A stretch of 64,000 nt of DNA, from positions 1 through 64,000 of the forward strand of contig JAOTXU010000002.1 in the NCBI GenBank assembly GCA_029862165.1, given 5' to 3'. Below are positions 26,547-34,561 of the stretch, one piece after another; position 1 is the stretch's first letter, and the number at the start of each line of letters is the position of its first letter. The notes below the pieces were generated by a model. That model had not been told where the DNA came from. It worked only from the letters and a program-made list of their open reading frames with translations, and made no database searches. Origin of the DNA: Gammaproteobacteria bacterium. GTDB taxonomy: Bacteria; Pseudomonadota; Gammaproteobacteria; Steroidobacterales; JABDKV01. The position numbers were made by a program, and so were the translations under genes.

Positions 26547-27469
26547 GTCTGTTCTTGCCGTTCCCGTGCGCCACGCTGCGCACCGTCTGTGGCTGCATCG
26601 AGTAGCCGCGAGTGCATCTCGCCGCTTTCAACGGGGCGTAATTTTCCGATCACCGTGGCGACGGCCGTCTTTGCCAGGTCCCGGTGCGCGGTGGGCGTAT
26701 CCGGATTGGAAGTCAGCGACCACGCGTCGACGTAGCGTCGGCCAGGTAATTCGATCAGGTGCAGCAACAGACGTATCTGTCCGTTTTCGTTATGCACGCT
26801 TCCTTCCACGACCCAGTCCAGCGGGACTGATGCACCACCGGGGGCGAAGGCTTCGCTGCGGGAGATGCCTGCCACCAACTGCAAAGGGAATTGTGTACTA
26901 ACCATTTCGTAACGCAGCAACTGCTCAATAGCATGCGCATCGCCATCGTCAATCTGGTCTTCTCCCATGAATGGCACAATTGCGATCGATTCCTGGTACT
27001 CGATGATCCCGGCCTCAGCTTGTGCATCGGACACGGAGTTTTCCCAAACAAGTTCCGCAGATAAAATCGCAGCGGCTGACAACAGTGCCACATTCAACAC
27101 GGCATCGATTGGCGAGTTTTGGGCCTGATCGCCGGATTTTGGAACATCGATGACCAACCCGTCATCAGTCCACTGCAATACCCAGGCCAGAATCATCGCG
27201 ACCGGGAAACCGGCAACCGCGACGAGTACGACCAGTGTGAGCGTCCAGGGTGGTAACCCGAGTACCGGGAAAACGATTTCGCCGAGTTGGAGGATCACCC
27301 AGGAAAAGATCGCGTAGACGGCCGCGGCTCTGCATACCTTGCGTTCTCGCAGCTGGCGAAAAAACCCGGCCATTCGGCGACCAACGCAGCGCCGTCGTGT
27401 CGTATCAGGACTAAGGTTTCGAGTTGCTACTCTTTCTATTGGTTGGTATAGCGGGGTCGTGCTGTTCAT
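26543..27469 (-). CDS. FlgO/TolB-like membrane protein
   Basis: The 308 residues contain the N-terminal module FFRQLRERKV.RAAAVYAIFSWVILQL with three hydrophobic helices (about 44-65, 75-98, 120-140), well known at the start of adenylate-cyclase-like and TPR proteins. A periplasmic FlgO/TolB-N-like domain follows (SIAIVPFMGEDQIDDGDAHAIEQLLRYEM to VVEGSVHNENGQIRLLLHLIEL). TPR repeats usually following in longer relatives are absent. The start may be the Met at 27373 (the family usually begins just before FF), since neither ATG has a strong Shine-Dalgarno. It lies 72 bp downstream of the anti-sigma-like gene. Confidence 0.75.
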   Translation of the reverse strand: MNSTTPLYQPIERVATRNLSPDTTRRRCVGRRMAGFFRQLRERKVCRAAAVYAIFSWVILQLGEIVFPVLGLPPWTLTLVVLVAVAGFPVAMILAWVLQWTDDGLVIDVPKSGDQAQNSPIDAVLNVALLSAAAILSAELVWENSVSDAQAEAGIIEYQESIAIVPFMGEDQIDDGDAHAIEQLLRYEMVSTQFPLQLVAGISRSEAFAPGGASVPLDWVVEGSVHNENGQIRLLLHLIELPGRRYVDAWSLTSNPDTPTAHRDLAKTAVATVIGKLRPVESGEMHSRLLDAATDGAQRGARERQEQT

Positions 27470-27541
27470 GTCCGGTCACCGGCAATGTGTCTATCTGTTA
27501 ACTGCCACGACCGGCCGGGCTATCTCACCGTATTTCGAGGG

Positions 27542-28231
27542 TCACAGGGGTGGGACCCTGAAGTAGACCTCGCCCACGACATCACTAAAACGATCATTGT
27601 TTAATCCGGTCACCTGTAAGCGGTGCACACCGGGCTCGAGTAGTGCGCCCTGTAAGGTAACCGCGACAGTATCGCTACCACTGGTAGTCGGTGCGCCTTG
27701 CCATACGGGCTGCCATTCCTCGCCGATCCCTTGGGTATCAGGCGGTCCGGGCTGGCGGGCCAACTCGGCCCGAAACTGTGGGTACGCGTCGAGGTCTGGA
27801 TACATGAGCAACGTTACCCATTCCGCATCGGTTCCCGGGTTAACGACAGGCAGATCAGCCAGGCTTGGCGAGCTTCGCATGATATCGAGCGAAAAGACCC
27901 GGCCACTGGCCTGGGAGCGCATCGCATCGCCCGAGTCGGAGCCTAGCCAGGTGAACAACCAACCAAAGGTCGTTACGGCAAGCAGTACTGAGGCGGCAGC
28001 AGCATAAACCGGCGACTCGAGAAAAGACCAGCGTCGTGAAGAGACCGGGGAGGGCTGTCTGTCAGCCACATCACGCATACCCTCACGCAGACGCTGGCTC
28101 AGCACGAGTTGATCCTGCATCTCGGTATCCCAGAGCAAGCGGTTTTCGAACTGCTCGGTCTCTGTCGTGTCGAGCTCGTTACGAAGATAACGTTCGACAA
28201 TTTGCTGTGATTCGATTTGGTCAGAATTCAT
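27542..28231 (-). CDS. Probable anti-sigma factor, membrane-anchored
   Basis: The 229-residue protein has an N-terminal helical domain (IVERYLRNELDTTETEQFENRLLWDTEMQDQL) that resembles an anti-sigma zinc-finger/ASD domain but has no Cys or His metal ligands. A single transmembrane helix lies at about 75-95, followed by a periplasmic beta domain (EWVTLLMYPDL; AVTLQGALLEPGVHRLQVTG). The layout plus its place 68 bp after an ECF sigma gene argue for an anti-sigma factor whose periplasmic part senses a signal. Release by proteolysis would be expected, and two envelope proteases lie next door, a link that is inference only. Confidence 0.75.
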   Translation of the reverse strand: MNSDQIESQQIVERYLRNELDTTETEQFENRLLWDTEMQDQLVLSQRLREGMRDVADRQPSPVSSRRWSFLESPVYAAAASVLLAVTTFGWLFTWLGSDSGDAMRSQASGRVFSLDIMRSSPSLADLPVVNPGTDAEWVTLLMYPDLDAYPQFRAELARQPGPPDTQGIGEEWQPVWQGAPTTSGSDTVAVTLQGALLEPGVHRLQVTGLNNDRFSDVVGEVYFRVPPL

Positions 28232-28299
28232 CCGGTACTCCGTTCCGAGAGCCTTGTCTCGCTTCTCACCCTATTACTGTTGCTGTGCATCAAATCACC

Positions 28300-28956
28300 T
28301 CACCTGATCACATGCAGTCCACTTTTTTCTACATTTGTGACCAGTTCGCGGAACCGGCCTTTGGCCCGAAATAACACCCGGTTAAAGTGCAGACTATCCA
28401 GCTCCAGCTCGCGGCAGATCTGCTCTTTGTCCTGATCGTAAACATAGAAGCGCGTCAGCAGTTCCCGGTCACGTGGCACTGGTAACTCGTCCAACAGCTT
28501 GCGTACCAGGCGAGCGATTTGTGCCCGCGATACCTGTTGTAGCTGGCCCGGCGCCTCATCGGCGCAATGCGCGAGGAAATCGGTATCGCTCGTGGTTTTG
28601 CGGCGAATCTTCTTGCGTACATCGCCAATGGCCAGATTGCGGGCAATGCCACTCAGGTACGCAGACAGTTGCCCGGGTTCGTCAAGCCCGTTACTGCGGA
28701 GCTTCTCAATGGCGACACAGAACGTATCCTGACGCAGATCCTTGGCCAACTCTTTGTCATGCGTTTTAGACGTCAACAACAACAACAGACCACGTGAGTA
28801 GCGCTCGACCAGCTCACCTTCAGCGTTGCGATCGCCGTTACCGATCCGTTCGACCAAAGCCGCGGCAATATCGTGCTCAGTTTGTTGTGACGGCACGGCT
28901 TCCTGCATGCGCGGTATTTCCCCGGCAGCTACTTCGTATCGGTAGGGTGTGTCCAT
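28300..28956 (-). CDS. ECF-type sigma-70 factor
   Basis: The 218 residues show sigma region 2 (about 45-110: VERYSRGLLLLLT, ELAKDLRQDTFCVAIEKL, LSAYLSGIARNLAIGDVRKK) and region 4 (about 145-205: ARLVRKLLDELPVPRDRELLTRFYV, then EQICRELELDSLHFNRVLFRAKGRF). Regions 1 and 3 are absent, as in ECF factors. It should direct RNA polymerase to a small regulon under control of the downstream anti-sigma-like gene. The start could be Met1 (28956) or Met17; I keep the longer. A sigma-70-like promoter lies about 90-115 bp upstream. Confidence 0.88.
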   Translation of the reverse strand: MDTPYRYEVAAGEIPRMQEAVPSQQTEHDIAAALVERIGNGDRNAEGELVERYSRGLLLLLTSKTHDKELAKDLRQDTFCVAIEKLRSNGLDEPGQLSAYLSGIARNLAIGDVRKKIRRKTTSDTDFLAHCADEAPGQLQQVSRAQIARLVRKLLDELPVPRDRELLTRFYVYDQDKEQICRELELDSLHFNRVLFRAKGRFRELVTNVEKSGLHVIR

Positions 28957-29041
28957 GGTTGCTATTTACTGCCGTGACTGCCAATTCTGTCTCACTCCCC
29001 AGTGCCGTATTGGTGATGACCAGTCTAAAGATCCAAATATA

Positions 29042-29070
29042 TAGATAGCTGCATATTTGATCCTTGTCTA
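29042..29070 (-). promoter_or_regulatory. Sigma-70-like promoter for the ECF sigma gene
   Basis: On the minus strand TAGACA (29070-29065) and TATCTA (29047-29042) are separated by 17 bp, a good match to -35/-10 spacing, with an AT-rich stretch downstream. It points at the sigma gene, whose ATG is 86 bp away. No second, ECF-type autoregulatory box was recognised. Confidence 0.4.
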
Positions 29071-29216
29071 GGGTTGCGAGCGGAAACCCCTAATCTGGCG
29101 GCTTTTATGGTCCATCAGCCTCATTGGATAGTCGCGATCGGTTGAGATGATCCGAACCATCCCGGCACTTACATAGTGAGTCCATCAGAACGACAGCCAG
29201 TCGGGAAGTAGCCAAA

Positions 29217-29453
29217 ATGTCAAATCGACTTGCTTTGTTTGCGATCTTTGTCTTCATACTCATTGTCGGTGGGTGTCCGGCGACGAGCCCGTCGGATTCG
29301 GCCGCTACGATCAGCCCGACGGATACACGGAGCTCGCCTCACATCGACAACGACCCTTCGCGGAAATCGGTGCGGTCCAGCCAGGCGTTGACCAGCACCG
29401 GTGCGCCGTTGCGGGCGAAGTGTTGTGCTTCCTGCAATCGCAGTGCTGTCTGA
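29217..29453 (+). pseudogene. Probable truncated lipoprotein gene
   Basis: The first 50 codons look like a genuine lipoprotein start: basic SNR, a hydrophobic core and lipobox IVGGC at about residue 20, then a Ser/Asp/Thr-rich linker, preceded by GGGAAG. From 29339 on, the frame is simply antisense to the 3' end of the ThDP-enzyme gene and looks non-coding ([10 protein letters not shown]). The lipoprotein therefore seems to have lost its body by a rearrangement whose boundary lies at about 29339. A real 78-residue peptide cannot be excluded. Confidence 0.45.
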
Positions 29454-31072
29454 TTGGCGTGTTGTAGCAGAACCGCTTTGCCACCGAGTGCGGCGGCTGC
29501 CTCGTGATAATCGCTACGCATAAGTACAGTGCCCACATCGTCACCCAGCATCTTCACTTGTTCGCGCGCGATCTGCGCCCAGCTTGCATCGTTGCCGACT
29601 ACGGCAATGACCGGAATAGCATGGCGCACAAACGTGTCGAACTCGGCCAGGGCATAACCGACCGAGCCGTCGCCGAACAAGGCCCATATTTCGTCTCCGG
29701 GCCGGCACAGCGCCGCACCGAGCGCAAAACCTGCACCGCAACCCAATGTGCCGAATGCACCGGGATCGAGCCAGCGCAGTGGCCCACGCGGACGCACAAT
29801 ATACGAGGCGGTACCGACGAAATCGCCGCCATCGGCAACAATTACGCTGCGGTCAGGTAACTCCGCATCGATGGTTCGGCACAATGCGATTGGATTTACG
29901 TATTCCCCTGGCCTGGCGGCGTCGGCATCGATTTGAGTTTCGCGTTCGTCGTCGCGTTCTCGCAACTTTTGTTTCCAGGCAGTCCAGTTTTGCTGTGTGG
30001 TGTCGCCAAGCGCATCGCCCAGTGACTGCAGGAACAGCCCCGCGTCACCATGTATGGCTATATCGGGGCGCTTGTTTTGGCGCAGATCGCGGCGGCTGCG
30101 ATTGACCGAAATCAAACGAGCCTCGCGTCCGATCTGACGACCATAGTCCAGCCTGAAGTCACACGGCACGCCGGCGAGCAACACGAGGTCTGCCTCACGC
30201 AACGCTTTGCGTCTTTGATGGCGGCGATGCAGTTCATGTGCAGGTCCCAATAGTCCGCGTGCCATACCGGATAGATAAACCGGCATACCGATGCGTTCGA
30301 TTGCGGCAGCAACCGCTTCGGCCTGAGCTGCCTCGACCAATGCCTGGCTACCCACAACCAGAACAGGACGCTGGGATTTCGCGATGCGGCTGACGGCACG
30401 ACTGACTTTGTGTGGCGCCGGTAATGGCGGTATCACAAGTTGCACGGGCGCCTGGTCATTGTTCTGTGCGCCGGAGAAGATCTTGTTGGTGTGACGATTA
30501 AGCCATGCGCGCAACACCCGGTCGGGCAGTGATTTGCCACGCGGTGTGCTGGCCGCATACCACTCACGCACCGTCGCCTCGTCGTAGAGCAGGTCTACCG
30601 GACACTCGACAAACACCGCACCGGGCACACCGCTACGTGCCATCTGGAAGGCGCGCTGCAATGTCGGACCGAGGTCGCGCACCGTTTTGGCCGAATGCGC
30701 CCATTTAACGTGCGGCCGGAACAGCGCCATCTGATCGATGTCCTGTAAGGCCCCGCGTCCTTTCAGTGCAGTCGCGGTAGCACCGCCAATCAAAACGACC
30801 GGCGATTGCGCCAACTGTGCATTTTTTACCGCAGTAATTGTATTGGTAACGCCGGGACCGGCCGTGACTGCTGCCACACCGGGTATACCCGTTAGCCGGG
30901 CGACGGCATCGGCGGCAAACACGGCGGTGGCTTCGTGACGCACATCGACAATGCGGATGCCGCGATCCTTTGCGCCCTTAAGAATGGGTGAAATATGCCC
31001 GCCACATAGCGTGAACAAAAATTCCACGCCCTGTGCCTGCAACATCTGGCCGACATGATCACCACCGTTCAT
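29339..31072 (-). CDS. ThDP-dependent 2-hydroxyacyl-CoA lyase-like enzyme (ILVBL/HACL2-like)
   Basis: The 577 residues form a three-domain ThDP enzyme: PYR domain with the cofactor-activating E47 ([12 protein letters not shown]), a central domain and a PP domain with the ThDP/Mg motif [12 protein letters not shown]...GND. The N-terminus ([26 protein letters not shown]) closely resembles animal ILVBL/HACL2 rather than true acetolactate synthase. HACL-type enzymes cleave 2-hydroxyacyl-CoA to formyl-CoA and an aldehyde one carbon shorter. The start is the ATG in the ATGA overlap with the CoA-transferase gene, supporting coupled translation. No small IlvH subunit is present, further arguing against a biosynthetic acetolactate synthase. 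Confidence 0.8.
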   Translation of the reverse strand: MNGGDHVGQMLQAQGVEFLFTLCGGHISPILKGAKDRGIRIVDVRHEATAVFAADAVARLTGIPGVAAVTAGPGVTNTITAVKNAQLAQSPVVLIGGATATALKGRGALQDIDQMALFRPHVKWAHSAKTVRDLGPTLQRAFQMARSGVPGAVFVECPVDLLYDEATVREWYAASTPRGKSLPDRVLRAWLNRHTNKIFSGAQNNDQAPVQLVIPPLPAPHKVSRAVSRIAKSQRPVLVVGSQALVEAAQAEAVAAAIERIGMPVYLSGMARGLLGPAHELHRRHQRRKALREADLVLLAGVPCDFRLDYGRQIGREARLISVNRSRRDLRQNKRPDIAIHGDAGLFLQSLGDALGDTTQQNWTAWKQKLRERDDERETQIDADAARPGEYVNPIALCRTIDAELPDRSVIVADGGDFVGTASYIVRPRGPLRWLDPGAFGTLGCGAGFALGAALCRPGDEIWALFGDGSVGYALAEFDTFVRHAIPVIAVVGNDASWAQIAREQVKMLGDDVGTVLMRSDYHEAAAALGGKAVLLQHANQTALRLQEAQHFARNGAPVLVNAWLDRTDFREGSLSM

Positions 31073-32772
31073 GCGCCGGTCCATTGCAGGTGAAAATCGG
31101 TACCGGTGATGACCTCTGCGGGCACGATTTGCGGTGGCGGGTCGTCGGGCACCACGATTTGAGCGCGGCTGTTGGCGAGCAGGTCGCGCTCGATGTCGAT
31201 ACCCGGCATGACGGCGCGTAGCGTGAGACCGTCTTGTGTCAGCTCGAGCACCCCCAGATCGGTGACATAGAAAACCTGCTTGCCCCGTGCCAGACCGACA
31301 CTGCCGCTGAACGTGATCTCGTCAACCTGTTCGATCAGTTTTGGTGTACCGGCTTGTTGCAGACGAAGCTGCGCGTTATCGATACTGATCTTGGCGCCCT
31401 GCATCCATTTGCCAATGAACAACACCGTGCGCGCCGAATCAATGATACTCGGCGCGCCGCCGGGGCCAACGTAATCAATCATGCGTGGTCCTCGTTTTGA
31501 CAGGTTGATGTTGCCGGCCGAGTCGAGTTGCAGGAAACCGAGCATGGCCGCATCGAGGTGATCGCGGTAATGATGAAACATCCAGGCCGATGATTCGAGT
31601 CGCTGCGGGTTGATTGCCGCGCCAAAGAAAACCCCCGGTGCCGGCAGGCCACCATAAGGACCGGACTCGGTGGTAAACGTGATTTGTTCGTGCATGTGGC
31701 TGGCGTAGAGCTCACGACAGACTTCCTCGGCCAGACCGACGCCGATATTGACGGTAGCACCGGCGCGGACGTTGTCGGTAAAGGTCTTGGCGCCGAGTCG
31801 TCCCAGTGCGTGATCCACACGGCTGCGATGCGGCGTAATGCGCAATGTTTCGTTGATGAATTTTAGTCTTGTGACTGCTTCGTGTTCGTCCTCGGTAGCA
31901 CCTGCTGTGAACATCGGCCAGTATTCGCGTTGCGGTACGGATCCGGTCTGTTCATTGTGTGGATTGACAACGATCACATCGACCTCGTCGGCCGCAAGAC
32001 CGATGGCAGCATCATCGCGATCGATCAAGCCCGAGACAGCCACGCAGGCGAGACCGCCGTTGCGACGTGCGGCACGCGCCGCTTCGATATTTTCAGTAAT
32101 GGTGGCCGCGTTGTGAAAGTAAATGTTGCCGTCGCGATCGGCATAGGGGGCACTGAACAACGCAACGTCGATCGCCGGTAGTTTATAAACGAGTTTGTCG
32201 TCATCGGCCTCGATCAGCTGCAGTTGTGCATCCGGCGTCACCGCGGAACCGTCACCGACGCGTGGATCCAGGAACGAACCGATACCGGTCGTGCTGCGAA
32301 CAATGCTTTCGCCATGACCCTGCGCTTCGATCACGTGGGTCATCTCACCTTGTGCCATTGTGTGTAATTCGAGTTTGCCGGCATCGGCCAGATGCAACAT
32401 GGACTTGGCGGTTTCGGTGTGACCGGCAATATAATGAGTGACGAGCCCGTCGATGCCGACTTCCTCAACTGTGCCTGGTACGCGGCCACGCCCGCCCTGG
32501 CCGCCAACTGAAATCCAGGTCAACCCATGTGGTCCGGCGCCACGTTCATAACGTTCGCGGATAGCCCAGAAAAAAATCGAGCAGCGGGCGTTGCCCGAAA
32601 TGCCGCAGGCGATAACACAGGCGCCATCGCCGATAAGCTCAGCGACTTGTTCAGCGGATTTGAACTTCTCCGGCAGCGGTTCGGCTGGCAGGTAGCCGGT
32701 ATCGCGGCGATTCCAGGTCAGCCGCCAGCGCAATATGTGCGCCAGTAGTTTTGTGCGCTCGAGCAGGTTCAC
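31069..32772 (-). CDS. Family I CoA-transferase (fused alpha/beta, acyl-CoA:acetate type)
   Basis: The 567-residue enzyme has two halves, each with a CoA-transferase fold, like the fused YdiF/propionate CoA-transferases. The first half shows [16 protein letters not shown] and [10 protein letters not shown]. The second has [15 protein letters not shown] followed by the catalytic Glu in [15 protein letters not shown] and the later [22 protein letters not shown] typical of the beta part. It should move CoA between an acyl-CoA donor and a carboxylate, via a glutamyl-CoA intermediate. Coupled to the lyase gene by a 4-bp overlap, it could activate 2-hydroxy acids for cleavage. It is divergent from the glutamate dehydrogenase gene. 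Confidence 0.85.
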   Translation of the reverse strand: MNLLERTKLLAHILRWRLTWNRRDTGYLPAEPLPEKFKSAEQVAELIGDGACVIACGISGNARCSIFFWAIRERYERGAGPHGLTWISVGGQGGRGRVPGTVEEVGIDGLVTHYIAGHTETAKSMLHLADAGKLELHTMAQGEMTHVIEAQGHGESIVRSTTGIGSFLDPRVGDGSAVTPDAQLQLIEADDDKLVYKLPAIDVALFSAPYADRDGNIYFHNAATITENIEAARAARRNGGLACVAVSGLIDRDDAAIGLAADEVDVIVVNPHNEQTGSVPQREYWPMFTAGATEDEHEAVTRLKFINETLRITPHRSRVDHALGRLGAKTFTDNVRAGATVNIGVGLAEEVCRELYASHMHEQITFTTESGPYGGLPAPGVFFGAAINPQRLESSAWMFHHYRDHLDAAMLGFLQLDSAGNINLSKRGPRMIDYVGPGGAPSIIDSARTVLFIGKWMQGAKISIDNAQLRLQQAGTPKLIEQVDEITFSGSVGLARGKQVFYVTDLGVLELTQDGLTLRAVMPGIDIERDLLANSRAQIVVPDDPPPQIVPAEVITGTDFHLQWTGA

Positions 32773-32936
32773 GCCGTTATCCCCATGTGGCGTCCCAGCA
32801 TAACAACGGTAGCGCCCGCTGGCATTGTCATTTATACCTACCTTTGCCCGGCTTGCCGGTCATTTGTTGACCTATACTAAGGGATGCGGTGCATGCGGCG
32901 GTGCCAGGCTGGCGCAGCTTAAGCGGAGCTAAAAAA

Positions 32937-34352
32937 ATGGGCAAAGCTAGCGAATACGACTTTCTTCACGACACGCACGAGTTCATCGATTACGCCGCCA
33001 GATTTACCGACCACCCCACCGGACTGATCGAGCAGATCAAAACCGCCAACAGCATCTACAAGTTCAATTTCCCGTTGCGTATCGAGGAAGGGCGTATCGA
33101 GGTGCTGGAGGGATACCGGGTACAGCATTCTCACCACAAGTTGCCGACCAAAGGCGGTATACGCTTCAGTTCTCAAGTCGATGAGCGCGAGGTCACAGCA
33201 CTTGCCACCCTGATGAGTTTCAAGTGCGCGTTGGTAGACGTGCCCTTTGGCGGCGCGAAGGGAGGCGTGAAGATCAATCCTCGCAAGTACTCAGTCGAGC
33301 AACGCGAAAAAATCACGCGCAGATACACGACCGAACTGATCCGAAAAAACTGTATTGGCCCCGCACTGGATGTGCCGGCGCCGGATTACGGTACCGGGGC
33401 TCGGGAGATGGCCTGGATAGCTGACACCTACTTGGCGTTCAAGCCGGAAATCAACGCGATAGCTTGTGTCACCGGAAAACCACTCACGCAAAGTGGTATT
33501 GCCGGCCGTGCCGAAGCGACGGGTATGGGGGTCTACTTTGGTCTGCGCGAAGCAGTTGGCGTCAAAAAAGACATGCAGGCGTTGGGGTTGCAAACCGGAC
33601 TGGATGGAAAACGTGTCATCGTGCAGGGGCTGGGCAACGTGGGTTATTTCGCCGCCAAGTACCTGCAGGAGGATGGCGCCCTTATTACCGGTGTAGCCGA
33701 ATACGAAGGGGGAATTTACGATGCCGATGGCCTCGATGTGGACGCCGTTTTCAAACATCGGTCCGAGAGCGGTTCGATCCTCAACTATGGCAACGCACAG
33801 AATATCGAGCCTTCGCAAAAACTACTCGAATTCGATTGCGACATTCTGATTCCAGCGGCCCTGGAAGACCAGATAACGCCGGAAAATGCCGCCGACATCA
33901 AGGCTAAAATCATCGGTGAAGCAGCGAACGGTCCAACGACACGTGACGCGGAGAAGATACTGATCGATCGAGGCATCTACATTCTGCCTGACTTGTACCT
34001 CAATGCGGGCGGCGTCACCGTGTCTTATTTTGAGTGGCTAAAGAACCTGTCGCGTGTTTCTCTAGGTAGACTGGAAAAGCGTCACGAAGAGCAGACTTCC
34101 AGGACTATTGTTGACGCGATCGAATCGGCCAGCGGAAAATGCCTCGAGGAGCATCACCGCGATCAACTATTGCGCGAGCGCAGTGAGAGAGACCTGGTAC
34201 GTTCCGGGCTCGACAACACGATGATTACCGCCTTCGCACAGATGCACGAGACCCGGGAGAGAAAAAATCTAAAAGAGTTGCGAGCTGCTGCCTTCATCAA
34301 TGCGATCGACAAGATCGCGATCAGCTACATGGACCTCGGAATCTTCCCCTAG
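32937..34352 (+). CDS. gdhA: Glutamate dehydrogenase (Glu/Leu/Phe/Val family)
   Basis: The 471 residues show the ELFV dehydrogenase signature: substrate-binding PTKGGIRF, the catalytic K108 in VPFGGAKGGV, dinucleotide-binding GLGNVGYFAAKYL, and the ending AAFINAIDKIAISYMDLGIF. It interconverts glutamate and 2-oxoglutarate plus ammonia. Cofactor preference (NAD versus NADP) is not decidable by eye. The ATG at 32937 is preceded by GCGGAG; the upstream frame extension is not protein-like. It stands alone, divergent from the CoA-transferase gene. Confidence 0.92.
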   Translation: MGKASEYDFLHDTHEFIDYAARFTDHPTGLIEQIKTANSIYKFNFPLRIEEGRIEVLEGYRVQHSHHKLPTKGGIRFSSQVDEREVTALATLMSFKCALVDVPFGGAKGGVKINPRKYSVEQREKITRRYTTELIRKNCIGPALDVPAPDYGTGAREMAWIADTYLAFKPEINAIACVTGKPLTQSGIAGRAEATGMGVYFGLREAVGVKKDMQALGLQTGLDGKRVIVQGLGNVGYFAAKYLQEDGALITGVAEYEGGIYDADGLDVDAVFKHRSESGSILNYGNAQNIEPSQKLLEFDCDILIPAALEDQITPENAADIKAKIIGEAANGPTTRDAEKILIDRGIYILPDLYLNAGGVTVSYFEWLKNLSRVSLGRLEKRHEEQTSRTIVDAIESASGKCLEEHHRDQLLRERSERDLVRSGLDNTMITAFAQMHETRERKNLKELRAAAFINAIDKIAISYMDLGIFP

Positions 34353-34405
34353 AAAACGGAGACTTTTCCCAAGCCCCAACGCCGGCGTAGTGTGCCCCAC
34401 CCGGA

Positions 34406-34434
34406 ATCCCTCCTGATTTGGGGGAGAGGGGACA
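34406..34434. repeat. Degenerate G-rich palindrome
   Basis: ccctcctgatttgggggagaggg is an imperfect member of the C/G palindrome family that is abundant near 2.0 and 15.1 kb. It lies 54 bp after the gdhA stop. No other feature is seen in 34353-34561. Confidence 0.4.
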
Positions 34435-34561
34435 AGAAAGACCAAGAAACAATAACTTACGTTCGGGTCTCGGGCCGGGTTAAGTGCCTGTTCAGGTTGT
34501 AGGGCACATGATGTGTCTTAATGAATGGGTCGTAAGTGAGTAGCGAATGACCAGGAGACGT

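Noticed and set aside
29339-31072. Acetolactate synthase large subunit (ilvB)
   Set aside because: The CGGHISPIL and [14 protein letters not shown] regions fit ILVBL/HACL2 better, there is no ilvH, and it is coupled to a CoA-transferase gene.
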